Position numbers and translations under genes: made by a program
Source: Oscillatoria sp. SIO1A7
Lineage (GTDB): Bacteria; Cyanobacteriota; Cyanobacteriia; Cyanobacteriales; Laspinemataceae
DNA: 64,000 nucleotides
Reading direction: 5' to 3'
Assembly (NCBI GenBank): GCA_010672965.1
Contig: JAAHFN010000004.1
Location: 170,199-234,198 of the forward strand
Notes under the pieces: model-generated
What the model was told of the DNA's origin: nothing
Database searches by the model: none
What the model saw: only the letters and a program-made list of their open reading frames with translations
Part shown: one piece after another, positions 18,697-28,811 of the stretch
Layout: the number at the start of each line of letters is the position of its first letter
Numbering within the stretch: position 1 is the stretch's first letter

Positions 18697-19443
18697 ATGG
18701 ACCGCAAACAATCGATCCAATTCCTTTCTAGTCTTTCATTGGCTCTATCCCTAGGGCTCTTTGGCATGACTGGGGCTGTAAAGTCGGTTAATGCCCAACA
18801 AGGCACGTTTACGCCGCCAGACCGAGGGTCGCCCCCGGTGACGGCCGGAGGGGCATCTCGTAGCAACTGTGTCGTAGGTCCAATGAGTATAGCGGGCTTA
18901 ATCCCAGCTAGCGGGGAAGGACGGACCGTAGAAGCATCCCCTGCTTTGTTTGTCTATGTCCCCAAAACATCAGCTACTGAGGCGGAGTTCGTTCTCAAGG
19001 ACGAAGAAGAAAATGATATCGCTCGGATGACTCTCCCGCTGCCGAGCCAGGCCGGTATTGTCAAAGTCAATCTCTCCGAGAGCGAAGCAATGCCAGATCT
19101 GGAAGTGGGTCAGGACTATCACTGGTATTTAGCTGCAATCTGCAATCCGCAAAACAGGCTGGATGATGTGTTTGCGGAAGGCTGGCTGCAGCGGACTTCA
19201 GCCAGCGCTACTTTGCCAAATCCCGGTGAAATTTCTCCATCCCTAGCAGCGGTCGATCGCTATCTTGAAGCAAACCTTTGGCACGATGCCTTGGCAGCTT
19301 TGGTGGAACTGCGACAAAGCAATCCCAACGATACGACAGTTACTGCCAAGTGGGAAGAAGTATTAAGCGAAGCTGGATTGGACAGTATCGCCGAAGCTCC
19401 GCTAGTTTTCGAGAAAGAAATCGCGGCAAAAAACGCTAAGTAA
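18697..19443 (+). CDS. DUF928 family secreted protein
   Basis: This 248-residue protein has a signal peptide (SLSLALSLGLFGMTGAVKSVNA, ends near residues 12 and 33). It is recognised as DUF928 by ASPALFVYVPKTSATEAEF, LKDEEENDIARMTLPLP and the GQDYHWYLAAICNPQNR region (about 85-150). DUF928 proteins are cyanobacterial, exported, and often occur beside CHAT, CHASE2 and hemagglutinin-type genes, as in this block. It is the first of four same-strand genes. The molecular role is unknown. Confidence 0.88.
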   Translation: MDRKQSIQFLSSLSLALSLGLFGMTGAVKSVNAQQGTFTPPDRGSPPVTAGGASRSNCVVGPMSIAGLIPASGEGRTVEASPALFVYVPKTSATEAEFVLKDEEENDIARMTLPLPSQAGIVKVNLSESEAMPDLEVGQDYHWYLAAICNPQNRLDDVFAEGWLQRTSASATLPNPGEISPSLAAVDRYLEANLWHDALAALVELRQSNPNDTTVTAKWEEVLSEAGLDSIAEAPLVFEKEIAAKNAK

Positions 19444-19812
19444 GTTAAAAGTCTCAAGGTAATAGGTCAAAGGTAGTCTCTGACTTTGAGCGTTTATAAA
19501 CGTCTTGCGCTTATTTGCGTAGTGCTACAAAAGCTGCTAGCAAGTTAAAAGTCATGCATTCAAAATCAAAGGTAGTCTCTGACTTTGAGCGTTTATAAAT
19601 GTCAAGCGCTTATTTGCGTAGTGCTACAAAAGCAATTTGCTCGGAGGCGAAGGCTAATTGCTCGGGGGCTGCATCTACCCAGTGCCGCTGCGCGGAGGTC
19701 TCAAGGTAATAGGTCTCAAGGTAATAATGCCTTTGTACTCTGGCTCCCCCTCTCCCCCTCTCCCCCCTCCTCTTCCCGCTAAGCTGGACTAGGGCTTTCA
19801 CGATAGAAATAA
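19444..19812. repeat. Tandem 99-base-period duplication
   Basis: A segment of about 67 bases (TCAAAGGTAGTCTCTGAC ... GTGCTACAAAAG) occurs at 19467-19533 and 19566-19632. AAGTTAAAAGTC precedes both, and CAAGGTAATAGGTC is repeated nearby. Inverted GCGCTTATTTGCG pieces suggest hairpins. CTCCCCCTCTCC runs lie at 19745-19770. No gene is seen. Confidence 0.7.
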
Positions 19813-22800
19813 ATGCAAAAGAAGCGCGTGTTTTTTAAAAATACCCCTGCCAGGGTTTTCCAAAGGCTAAATCTGGGAAATGTTGCAGGGGTTAGTTGTG
19901 TTTGCCTGCTGGCGACAACAGCTCCGATCGCAGCACAAGTAGCACCAATAGTTCCCGATGCGACTCTGCCTAACAACTCAATCGTCACCCAGTCTGGAAG
20001 TAGGGTGACGATTGATGGAGGAACGAGCGCAGGAGGGAATCTATTTCACAGCTTTGAGGAGTTTTCGGTTCCTTCTGGGGGAGAAGCTTTTTTTAATAAT
20101 GCCCTGACTGTGGAGAATATAATCGCCCGAGTGACGGGTATGGGGCTGACAAATATTGATGGCATTCTGGGAGCGAATGGCAGTGCTAATTTGTTTTTGC
20201 TGAATCCAAATGGGATTGTTTTTGGAGCTGATGCCGCTCTGAATTTGGGGGGATCGTTTTTTGCCACGACTGCCGATCGCCTATTTTGGGAAGATGGGAG
20301 CGAATTTAGCGCCACAAATCCGGGGACGCCTCCTTTGCTGACTATAAACGGTCCGATTGGCTTTGAACTGGGAGCGAATCCAGGCAATATTGTCAACCAA
20401 TCTAGGGCGATCGCTACCGGCTTGGATGGAAGCGAAACAGTAGCTGGCCTCCAGGTCGGTCGCGGTGAAACCATCGCCCTAGTCGGCGGCAATATAAATT
20501 TAGAAGCAGGCAATCTCTCCGCACCGGAGGGAAGGATTGAATTAGCATCGATTAGAGACTCGGAACTCAGAAGAGAAGGTGCTGGCTTTTCCGCCGCGAG
20601 TTCGGAGTTTTTAGCTGGGGATATTCAACTATCCCAGGCAAGCATAGTGGATGCGAGCGGCGAAGGTGGCGGAGATATCCAAGTGCAAAGCCGACGAATA
20701 TCCGTAAAAGATGGGTCGCAAATCCAATCGACTACTATTGGAGGGCAACCCGGAGGAGTCGTGACAGTACGAGCGGCCGAGTTAGTAGAAGTCGAAGGTA
20801 ATTCTCCATCCGAATTGCCCCCCTCCGGCATCGTAAACCAAACCATCGGCACTGGGACAGCGGGGGATGTAACTATTGAGACGGGACGATTAATAGTTAG
20901 AGATGGCATTATTTCTGCCTCCACCTTGGGCTCTGGCAATGGAGGCAATCTCGCCGTCCGCGCATCCGATTCGGTGGAGGTTAGCGCAGGATTGACCGAT
21001 GGATTTCCCAGAGGTTTGGTAAATGTATCTCTGGGTGCTGGCAATTCCGGCAACTTGACCGTTGAAACCGGGCGGCTGGTCGTGCGAGATGGTGCTTTTG
21101 TCGCTTCTGGAACGCGGGGCTCTGGCAATGGAGGTAATCTAACTATTCGCGCTACAGATTCGGTGGAAGCGATCGGCACCTCTCCCGATGGCTTGTCTTT
21201 TACTGCTATCCAATCGGCAGCAACCCAGGGGAGCGAGGAAATCCAAATGCGATTTGGTTCTAGCGTCGTAACCGGGAATGCAGGCAACTTAACTATCGAA
21301 ACTGCTCGCCTTATTGTTAGAGATGGAGCTACGGTATCTACCAGTACGGAAGGTTCGGGAACCGGCGGAAATCTAACCGTCCGCGCCTCGGAGTCGATAG
21401 AAACGAGTGGCGTTTCTGGAGACGGTCGGTTTCCCAGCGGCTTGCTCGGAGATACTAGCGGCTCGGGAGCTGGGGGAGACTTGACTCTGGAGACGGGACG
21501 CTTATTTTTAGAAGATGGGGCGCAAGTCTCTGCGAGAACTTTTGGAGCCGGTTCGGGAGGAAATATAACCGTAAATGCCTCCGAGTCAGTGGAGCTAGTG
21601 GGAACCAGTTTTGAAGGATTTCAGATGGCGGCCGGCGCGGCTTTATCTGGGTTGCTGGAGCTTTCTGAGTTACCGGGGGGTATTGGTACTGGAAGTGCGG
21701 GCACTGGTTCTTCCGGGGATATTGCGATCGCCACGCCAGAGTTGATTCTGCGCAATGGGGGATTAATATCAACTGCTTCGTTTGGGGATGGAGCGGCAGG
21801 GAATTTAACGGTAACGGCCTCCGAAAGAGTAGAAGCGATCGCTAGCGGCTTTTTGAACGCTAGTCTAGCTGGCTCGGGAGCGGCAGGATCCCTATCTATC
21901 AAGACTCGCTTCCTTAGCATCCGGGATGGATCCAGTATATTGGCGGGTACATTGGGTACGGGTGCGGGGGCGAACGTAACCGTCGAAGCGAGCGAGCAAA
22001 TGGAGATTCTCTCAACCCCAGCAGGCGCTCTAATTCCCACGGGTATATTTACAAATAGCGCTGGCGGCACCGGACCAGCTGGCAATATTACCATTAACAC
22101 TCCTAAGTTAGTTCTCAGAGATGGGGGACAGGCAGTTACCAGTAGCGGGGCAACCATAAGGGGTCGCATTATTCCAATTGGCGGACCGGGCGGAAATCTG
22201 ACGGTGAATGCTGCGGATTCGGTAGAAATATCTGGCGTTGCTGCTGACGGTCGAGTGACAAGCGCCTTGGTGACAACAACCTTTAGCGGCTCTAGGGCCG
22301 GTTCGATTTCCGTTTCTACCCGCCAGTTAACTATTCGAGATGGAGCAGGGATATTTGCAGCGACGGAAGAAGCAGGGCGAGGAGGAACTCTGAATTTACA
22401 AGTTTCTGAAAAAGTAGAACTAATTGGCACCTCGGATATAGGAACTTTTCGTCGCAGCGGTTTGTTTGCTACTTCTGGCAGCGATTTTTTCCCGATTGAG
22501 GCTAGCGGTCAGGGAGGGGATCTCAGACTTGCCACCGGAGAATTGATAGTTAGAGATGGAGCGATCGTCTCGGTTAATAGCGTCGAGTCGGGGGCTGCCG
22601 GCACTCTGGAAGTTGTGGCAGATTCTATCGCCCTTGAAAATTCTGGAGCTATAGACGCAACTACTATATCCGGCTCTGGAGGAAATATCTCTCTAATTGC
22701 TCGGGAGATTCAGTTACGCGGGACTAGCCAAATTACCACGGATGCCGGCAATACCGATGGTGGCAATATTACTATTTCTACCCAAACTTTAGCGGCCTTG

Positions 22801-23391
22801 GAAAATAGCGATATTACTGCCAATGCCCAACAAGGTAGAGGAGGTCGAGTTAATATTGATGCCACTGGTATTTTTGGTACTGCTTTCCGAGCTGCTCCCA
22901 CCCCAAGAAGCGATATAACTGCAACTTCTAACTTAGGTCCGCAGTTTAGTGGCGTTGTCGAAATAAATGCTCCCGATATTGATGCTAGCGCTGGGTTAGC
23001 GATCTTGGAAGGAGAAGCCTTGGACGTGGCAGGTCTAGTAGTTCGGGATGTTTGCGCCAATGCCGGTGCTGGAAGCGAATTTGTCGTTACCGGACGCGGC
23101 GGCTTGCCCCCCAATCCCAACGAACCTTTGACAACAGATACGGTTTGGAGAGACGAGCGTTTTTTGGTTGGCGATTCTCCCACACAGAGCCCGGACGAAA
23201 GAGAGCCAATGCTTGGCCGCGACGAGGGCAAGCATAATTCTCAAGAGAGTGCGATACGCAACCAACCTTTTGTAGAAGCACAAGGATGGATAGTTTCCCC
23301 AGAGGGCGACATTATTCTCGTTGCCGATCCACCGAAAGTAACTCCCAACGGTCCGGCATTAACTCCGCCAACCTGTAGGCAGCAATTATAG
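19813..23391 (+). CDS. Filamentous hemagglutinin-type exoprotein (TPS domain)
   Basis: This 1192-residue protein starts with an extended signal peptide. A two-partner-secretion (TpsA) domain follows at about residues 45-190 (SRVTIDGG, GGNLFHSFEEFSV, NVDGILGA-like NIDGILGANGSANLFLLNPNGI, ends quoted). The rest is a long right-handed beta-helix of degenerate repeats (SGNGGNLTVRASDSVE, ETGRLIVRDGA). A proline- and acid-rich tail ends with GWIVSPEGDIILVADPP, common in cyanobacterial members. It should be exported as a surface or secreted fibre. The TpsB pore partner is absent from the window and must be elsewhere. Confidence 0.93.
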   Translation: MQKKRVFFKNTPARVFQRLNLGNVAGVSCVCLLATTAPIAAQVAPIVPDATLPNNSIVTQSGSRVTIDGGTSAGGNLFHSFEEFSVPSGGEAFFNNALTVENIIARVTGMGLTNIDGILGANGSANLFLLNPNGIVFGADAALNLGGSFFATTADRLFWEDGSEFSATNPGTPPLLTINGPIGFELGANPGNIVNQSRAIATGLDGSETVAGLQVGRGETIALVGGNINLEAGNLSAPEGRIELASIRDSELRREGAGFSAASSEFLAGDIQLSQASIVDASGEGGGDIQVQSRRISVKDGSQIQSTTIGGQPGGVVTVRAAELVEVEGNSPSELPPSGIVNQTIGTGTAGDVTIETGRLIVRDGIISASTLGSGNGGNLAVRASDSVEVSAGLTDGFPRGLVNVSLGAGNSGNLTVETGRLVVRDGAFVASGTRGSGNGGNLTIRATDSVEAIGTSPDGLSFTAIQSAATQGSEEIQMRFGSSVVTGNAGNLTIETARLIVRDGATVSTSTEGSGTGGNLTVRASESIETSGVSGDGRFPSGLLGDTSGSGAGGDLTLETGRLFLEDGAQVSARTFGAGSGGNITVNASESVELVGTSFEGFQMAAGAALSGLLELSELPGGIGTGSAGTGSSGDIAIATPELILRNGGLISTASFGDGAAGNLTVTASERVEAIASGFLNASLAGSGAAGSLSIKTRFLSIRDGSSILAGTLGTGAGANVTVEASEQMEILSTPAGALIPTGIFTNSAGGTGPAGNITINTPKLVLRDGGQAVTSSGATIRGRIIPIGGPGGNLTVNAADSVEISGVAADGRVTSALVTTTFSGSRAGSISVSTRQLTIRDGAGIFAATEEAGRGGTLNLQVSEKVELIGTSDIGTFRRSGLFATSGSDFFPIEASGQGGDLRLATGELIVRDGAIVSVNSVESGAAGTLEVVADSIALENSGAIDATTISGSGGNISLIAREIQLRGTSQITTDAGNTDGGNITISTQTLAALENSDITANAQQGRGGRVNIDATGIFGTAFRAAPTPRSDITATSNLGPQFSGVVEINAPDIDASAGLAILEGEALDVAGLVVRDVCANAGAGSEFVVTGRGGLPPNPNEPLTTDTVWRDERFLVGDSPTQSPDEREPMLGRDEGKHNSQESAIRNQPFVEAQGWIVSPEGDIILVADPPKVTPNGPALTPPTCRQQL

Positions 23392-23809
23392 CAGTCAGCA
23401 GTCAGCAGTCAGCAGTCAGCAATGGGAGCAAGTCAGCAGTCAGCAGTCAGCAGTCAGCAATTATAGCAGTCAGCAGTCAGCAGTCAGCAGTCAGCAATGG
23501 GAGCAAGTCAGCAGTCAGCAGTCAGCAGTCAGCAATGGGAGCATTTCACTTTTTATAGCAGTCAGCAGTCAGCAATGGGAGCATTTCACTTTTTATAGCA
23601 GTCAGCAGTCAGCAATGGGAGCATTTCACTTTTTATAGCAGTCAGCAGTCAGGAGTCAGCAATTAGATCTGCGCGGAGCTGCGCCAACAACTGCCATTTA
23701 AGCAATAGTCAGCAGTCAGCAGTCAGCAGTCAGCAATTAGCTCCGCGCGGAGCTGCGCCAACAACTGCCATTTAAGCAATAGTCAGCAGTCAGCAGTCAG
23801 CAGTCAGCA
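23392..23809. repeat. GTCAGCA heptamer array
   Basis: The gap is almost wholly AGTCAGC heptamers. They are interrupted by AATGGGAGCATTTCACTTTT units (at least three) and by two longer units with CTCCGCGCGGAGCTGCGCC and ACTGCCATTTAAGCAATA. Units drift and spacing is irregular with no unique spacers, so it is STRR sequence, not CRISPR. It abuts the start codon of the next gene. Confidence 0.85.
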
Positions 23810-26260
23810 ATGAAAAAAATAAACCTATTGGCTGGTTCGTTGTTATTAACCTTGTGGTGGGAGGCAGGAGCGATCGCCTACCCAATGCTCTTTGGCCAAG
23901 AAATAGAAAGCGATCGCATATTTCCGCAAAAAAATAAGCAAAAAAACCAGCAACATAGCAGAAATAATTTAGTAGATAACTTAGCAAATAATTTAGCAAA
24001 TAACTTAGCAAATAACTTATCGCCAGCTTTGGAGCAAGCACAAGCCCTAAACGAGCTAGGGCGCGAGCAACTCTCCCAAGGTCGCGCGCAAGAAGCCCTG
24101 GCGACCTGGCAAGAAGCCGAGGCAGCATACGGGAAAGCGGAGGACTTGCAAGGAATAGTTGGCAGCCAAATCAACCAAGCCGGGGCGTTGCAATCTTTGG
24201 GTCTGTATCGAAGAGCATTAAACCGCTTGACCCAGGTCGCAGAAGCTCTGGCCAACGAACCGGATTCTCGACTGAAAGCGGCAAGTATGCGATCGCTCGG
24301 CAAAGCACTACAACGTGTTGGCGATCGGTCGCGAGCAATGGCAGTTTTGCAAGAAAGCTTGGAGCTTGCTCGTCGATTAAATTACGCTTGGGATATCGCC
24401 GAAAGTTTGCTGGATTTGGGCAACGCGGCTCGCGCCCTCCGAGACCCAGAAGCAGCGCTGAATTTTTACCAACAAGCTGCAAGTAACGCACCATCGCCTA
24501 CTACGAAAGTTCAAGCCCAACTCAACCAACTGAGTCTCTTTATAGAATACGAACAACGGTCTAATGCTATAGAACTACTAGAGCCAATTGAGTCGGAGCT
24601 TAATCGGCTATCTCCCAGTCGAGCAACTACCTATGCCAGAATCAACTTTGCCGAAAGTTTGATTAATTTAGGTCTGATGAATTTAGAGAATGGCCAGCCC
24701 AATTCAATTAAGTTAGAGAATTCTGCAGCGGAACAATTGGCTTTTGCCATTCGAGAGGCGAGGAGCTTGCAAGACAGGCGAGCGGAATCTTCTGCTCTAG
24801 GCAAGCTGGGGAAACTGTATGAAAAAACCGGGCAAGAGTCGGAGGCATTGCAGCTTACGGAACGAGCTTTGTTGCTGGCTCAAGGTATTAATGCTCCAGA
24901 CATTGCTTATCGCTGGCAGTCGCAGTTGGGGCGGCTCTTGGTCGAGCAGTCGGATTTTGACAACGCGATCGCCGCCTATAGTGAAGCGATCGCCTCCCTA
25001 GAATCTTTGCGAGCCGACTTAGTTGCCATCGATCGAGACGTTCGCTTTTCTTTTCGGGAAAGCGTCGAACCCGTCTATAGACAATATGTCGCTTTGCTAT
25101 TGCAACCCTCTTTGAATTCCGGCCAAGGAGGAAATGGGCAGGTCAATCAAGAAAATCTGTATAAAGCCCGTCAAGCAATTGAATCCCTCCAATTAGCAGA
25201 GCTGGATAATTTTTTCCGAGATGCTTGCTTGGACGTACAGCCAGTACAAATAGACCAAATCGACCCTAATTCGGCAGTCATTTATCCAATTATTTTAGAA
25301 AACAGACTAGAAGTTATTATCAGCCTGCCGGGGCAACCCTTGCGCCATTATTCTACGGCGGTCGGCCAGAGCGAAGTAGAAAACAAGCTGTTTCAGTTGC
25401 GACAATCTCTGACGCCCTTGGCCTCGAATAAGCAACGCCTGCAATTGTCCCAAGAGGTCTATAACTGGCTGATTCAACCCGTCGAGACAGAATTGGCCAA
25501 TAGCGACATCGAGACCTTAGTCTTTGTGCCCGATGGTTCTTTTCGTAACGTTCCCCTGAGCGTACTTTACGATGGCGATCGCTATCTAATAGAAAAGTAC
25601 GGCATTGCCTTCACTCCGGGGCTGCAACTTCTGAACCCGCAACCGCTGGCAGAATCGCAGCTACAGGCTTTAACTGGCGGATTGAGCGAAGCCAGAGAAG
25701 GCTTTTCGGCTCTGCCTGCAGTGGAGTTTGAGTTAAATCAAATCGAGTCTGAGATGCCGGCTTTGGTAATTCTCAATCGGGACTTTACCAAAGCCGGATT
25801 AAAATCTTCCCTAGAAGCCACTCCTTTTCCAGTAGTTCATCTGGCGACTCACGGCCAATTTAGCTCTAATGCCGAAGAGACTTTTATTTTGGCCTGGGAT
25901 GGGCGAATCGACGTTAAAGAACTGAATGAATTGTTGCGGGGAGCGAGCGAGAGGGAAGGGAGCCCGATTGAATTGTTGGTTTTTAGCGCTTGCCAAACTG
26001 CGATCGGGGATAAGCGCGCTGCCCTGGGCCTGGCAGGGGTGGCAGTGCGATCGGGAGCGCGCAGTACCTTGGCCACCTTATGGTCTGTTCGCGATCGGGC
26101 AACTGCTATTCTGATGGCGCAATTCTACCGGGAGCTAGGGGAACCGGGTCTGAGTAAAGCCGAGGCTCTGCGTCGCGCCCAGCTTTCTCTTTTGCAAGAG
26201 CGCCGCTACAAACATCCGTTTTACTGGGCCCCATTTGTGTTGGTTGGAAATTGGTTGTAG
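23810..26260 (+). CDS. TPR-CHAT caspase-like protease
   Basis: The 816-residue protein has an N-terminal hydrophobic segment (LLAGSLLLTLWWEAGAIAYP, residues 6-25), likely a signal peptide. Four NNLA repeats are near 55-70. TPR helices run from about 75 to 390. The C-terminal CHAT domain is at about 520-816. The caspase-type dyad is intact: His681 in HLATHGQF and Cys728 in FSACQTA, with GLAGVAVRSGARS and ATLWSVRD after it. CHAT proteins are cysteine proteases or scaffolds activated through their repeats. The start directly follows heptamers and lacks a Shine-Dalgarno. Confidence 0.93.
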   Translation: MKKINLLAGSLLLTLWWEAGAIAYPMLFGQEIESDRIFPQKNKQKNQQHSRNNLVDNLANNLANNLANNLSPALEQAQALNELGREQLSQGRAQEALATWQEAEAAYGKAEDLQGIVGSQINQAGALQSLGLYRRALNRLTQVAEALANEPDSRLKAASMRSLGKALQRVGDRSRAMAVLQESLELARRLNYAWDIAESLLDLGNAARALRDPEAALNFYQQAASNAPSPTTKVQAQLNQLSLFIEYEQRSNAIELLEPIESELNRLSPSRATTYARINFAESLINLGLMNLENGQPNSIKLENSAAEQLAFAIREARSLQDRRAESSALGKLGKLYEKTGQESEALQLTERALLLAQGINAPDIAYRWQSQLGRLLVEQSDFDNAIAAYSEAIASLESLRADLVAIDRDVRFSFRESVEPVYRQYVALLLQPSLNSGQGGNGQVNQENLYKARQAIESLQLAELDNFFRDACLDVQPVQIDQIDPNSAVIYPIILENRLEVIISLPGQPLRHYSTAVGQSEVENKLFQLRQSLTPLASNKQRLQLSQEVYNWLIQPVETELANSDIETLVFVPDGSFRNVPLSVLYDGDRYLIEKYGIAFTPGLQLLNPQPLAESQLQALTGGLSEAREGFSALPAVEFELNQIESEMPALVILNRDFTKAGLKSSLEATPFPVVHLATHGQFSSNAEETFILAWDGRIDVKELNELLRGASEREGSPIELLVFSACQTAIGDKRAALGLAGVAVRSGARSTLATLWSVRDRATAILMAQFYRELGEPGLSKAEALRRAQLSLLQERRYKHPFYWAPFVLVGNWL

Positions 26261-26549
26261 AGAGAATTAGGGTGTCGGGTGTCGGGTGTCGGGTGTCGGG
26301 TGTCGGTTGTGGGGTGTGGGGTGTGGGGTAGGGTGTCGGGGGTGTCGGGTGTCGGAAAAGAGAGATGGGGGAGGATGGGGAGATGGAGGGATATTGGGGA
26401 GAGAAAAGAGAAAATTTTGCGCGCGTTCTTCCCACAATTCCCACAGTTCCCACAGTTCCCACAATTCCCACCCCCCCCACACCCCACACCCGACATCCGA
26501 CACCCACCCCCCACACCCCACACCCCACACCCAGTCTTATGAGTTCCTG
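26261..26549. repeat. Inverted STRR runs
   Basis: GGTGTCG units at 26270-26355 are mirrored by CACCCGACA and CCCCACA units at 26470-26530. GTTCCCACA units lie at 26440-26465. The gap could fold into a long hairpin between the CHAT and cyclase genes. Reading frames through it are artefacts. Confidence 0.7.
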
Positions 26550-28811
26550 ATGCTAAATTCTAAATTCTCATGGGAGTCACGGTTTCTTTGGAAATGGCGC
26601 TGGGTATCGATCGCTGCCCCTACTATGGCATCGATCGCGATCGCCCTTCGTTTGGCTGGATTCTTGCAACTAGGAGAATGGGCCGCTTTAGATCTCTATT
26701 TTCGCTTGCGTCCTGCCGAACCCGCTGACAAACGCATTGTCATTGTCGGCATAGACGAGCCGGATATCCGATATGCAGGACAATGGCCAATTCCCGATAA
26801 AGTTTTGGCCGAGTTGTTAGCCAAACTCAAACAACAAAACCCCCGAGCTATCGGCTTGGATCTTTATCGCGACCTGCCGGTTCCCCCGGGACATGATGCT
26901 CTGGTTGCAGTCTATAACTCCACACCAAACTTGATTGGTATTGAGAAAGTAGTTGGCGATCCAAAAAATCCGGATGTTGCTCCGCCGCCAGAACTCAAGA
27001 AGTTGGGGCAGATTGCTGCTAACGATTTTCTTATCGATGCCGATGGTAAAGTACGTCGAAGTTTTCTTTATCTAACAGATAGCGAGGGACAATTCGTATT
27101 CGGGCTGGGGTTTAGACTGGCTTGGATATATATAGAACAAATTCAAGGAATTGGCCCAGAGCTAACTGAAGAGCAGTTTGTAAAGTTGGGTGAAGGAATA
27201 TTTCCCCCCTTTGAAAGCAATGACGGAGGCTATGTCCGCGCTAATGCAGCGGGATATCAGATATTGTTGAATTTTCGCGGAGCTTCCTGTCGGGTAATGG
27301 GCAATAGATGTCCCTATCAGATAGTGTCGATGAGGGACGTACTCGAAGATAAAATACCTGCAGATTTAATCCGCGATCGCATCGTCTTGGTTGGCTCCAC
27401 CGCCGAAAGTCTCCGAGACCATTTTTTTACTCCCTACAGTAGCGGATTAGTCACTATCCCTCAGCCCACTTCTGGGGTGGAAATTCACGCTCATTTAACC
27501 AGCCAAATTTTAAGCGCCGCTCTACAGGGGCGACCTTTAATCAAAAGTTGGGACGAAAATCTGGAATTGCTTTGGATTTTTTTCTGGTCTTCTGCAGCTG
27601 CTATTTTGAGCTGGAGATGCGGATATTCTGGCAATAAGATGGAGACGATCGCTAGAGTTTCCCTTATCGTGTTGGCCGTTGTCAGTTTGGTGAGTAGCAC
27701 GTTTGTGGCTTTTATCTATGGCTGGTGGATTCCCGTAGTGCCGCCCCTGTTAGCTTTTGGCTTGTCATCAATTGCGATCGCCATTTACATTGCTCGCACT
27801 GCAGGGGATATTCGCAAAGCTTTCGGTCGCTATGTAAATAATGAAGTGGTCGCCAGCTTGCTCGAAAATCCCCAAGGACTCAAGCTGGGTGGCGAATGTC
27901 GGCGAGTCACGATTTTGCTCTCGGACTTGAGGGGATTTACGGCGATCGCCAAGCCCTTACCACCAGAAAAGGTTGTCACCTTGCTCAATATTTACTTGCA
28001 AAAAATGTCGGATATAATCGACCAATATCACGGCACGATAGACAAGTTTATTGGCGATGCAATCTTAGTAATTTTTGGGGCTCCCAATAGCGGAGAAGAC
28101 GATGCCGATAGAGCCGTAGCTTGTGCCTTGGCTATGCAACTAGCAATGGAAGAAGTAAATGCCAACCTGACTCGCTTGGGCTTGCCCTTTATAGAAATGG
28201 GAATAGGCATTCATACTGGAGAAGTTGTAGTGGGAAATATTGGCTCGCAAAACCACGCCAACTATACTGCTATTGGCAACGAAGTGAACTTGGCTTCCCG
28301 CATCGAGTCTTATACCGTCGGCGGCCAAGTCTTGATTTCTGACGTTACCCGAAACGAAGTAAAAACCGGGCTGCGAATTAACGATAAAATCTCAGTACAG
28401 CCCAAGGGATTTGACCAAGCGATCGCCATCCATGACATAGGCGGTATAGCGGGACGGTACTGTATTTTTCTGCCAAGAAAAGAACCCAATCTCTTCACTC
28501 TAAAAGAGGAAATACCTCTTTATTATACGATTTTGGATGGCAAGCACGTTAGCAATACTAAATACAAGGGAACTTTAGTAAAGTTTTCCTTTAAAGGCGC
28601 TCAAATGCGCGGAGACCATCTTATAGAGCAGTTTAGCAATATTAAAATAAACTTATTGGCTCCGGACGCCCGCGAAGGCGAGGATCTATACGCCAAGGTT
28701 ATGGGAAAATCTCAGGAAGGGAATGGCTATTTACTTCGCTTCACCTCCGTACCCCCTGCGATCGGTGCCGTACTTCGCGCTCTCTACGATTCTTTGTTGC
28801 CGAAAAAATAG
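26550..28811 (+). CDS. CHASE2-domain adenylate cyclase
   Basis: This sensor of about 753 residues has an N-terminal membrane helix, a CHASE2 extracytoplasmic domain (about 45-330; IVIVGIDEPDIRYAGQWP, ends quoted), three membrane helices (about 340-430), then a class III cyclase domain (about 450-625). Metal ligands Asp459 (LLSDLRGFT) and Asp503 (DKFIGDAIL) are present. So are Lys499, Thr573 (NYTAIG), Asn580 and Arg584. The Lys/Thr pair fits class IIIb adenylate cyclases. The last 110 residues have a PilZ-like pattern. It probably makes cAMP in response to an outside signal. The ATG at 26550 is the first beyond repeat sequence. Confidence 0.92.
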   Translation: MLNSKFSWESRFLWKWRWVSIAAPTMASIAIALRLAGFLQLGEWAALDLYFRLRPAEPADKRIVIVGIDEPDIRYAGQWPIPDKVLAELLAKLKQQNPRAIGLDLYRDLPVPPGHDALVAVYNSTPNLIGIEKVVGDPKNPDVAPPPELKKLGQIAANDFLIDADGKVRRSFLYLTDSEGQFVFGLGFRLAWIYIEQIQGIGPELTEEQFVKLGEGIFPPFESNDGGYVRANAAGYQILLNFRGASCRVMGNRCPYQIVSMRDVLEDKIPADLIRDRIVLVGSTAESLRDHFFTPYSSGLVTIPQPTSGVEIHAHLTSQILSAALQGRPLIKSWDENLELLWIFFWSSAAAILSWRCGYSGNKMETIARVSLIVLAVVSLVSSTFVAFIYGWWIPVVPPLLAFGLSSIAIAIYIARTAGDIRKAFGRYVNNEVVASLLENPQGLKLGGECRRVTILLSDLRGFTAIAKPLPPEKVVTLLNIYLQKMSDIIDQYHGTIDKFIGDAILVIFGAPNSGEDDADRAVACALAMQLAMEEVNANLTRLGLPFIEMGIGIHTGEVVVGNIGSQNHANYTAIGNEVNLASRIESYTVGGQVLISDVTRNEVKTGLRINDKISVQPKGFDQAIAIHDIGGIAGRYCIFLPRKEPNLFTLKEEIPLYYTILDGKHVSNTKYKGTLVKFSFKGAQMRGDHLIEQFSNIKINLLAPDAREGEDLYAKVMGKSQEGNGYLLRFTSVPPAIGAVLRALYDSLLPKK

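Noticed and set aside
23392..23809. Regular repeats resembling a CRISPR array
   Set aside because: Units are 7 bases with drift and shared inserts. There are no 25-40 base repeats with unique spacers and no cas genes, so it is STRR sequence.
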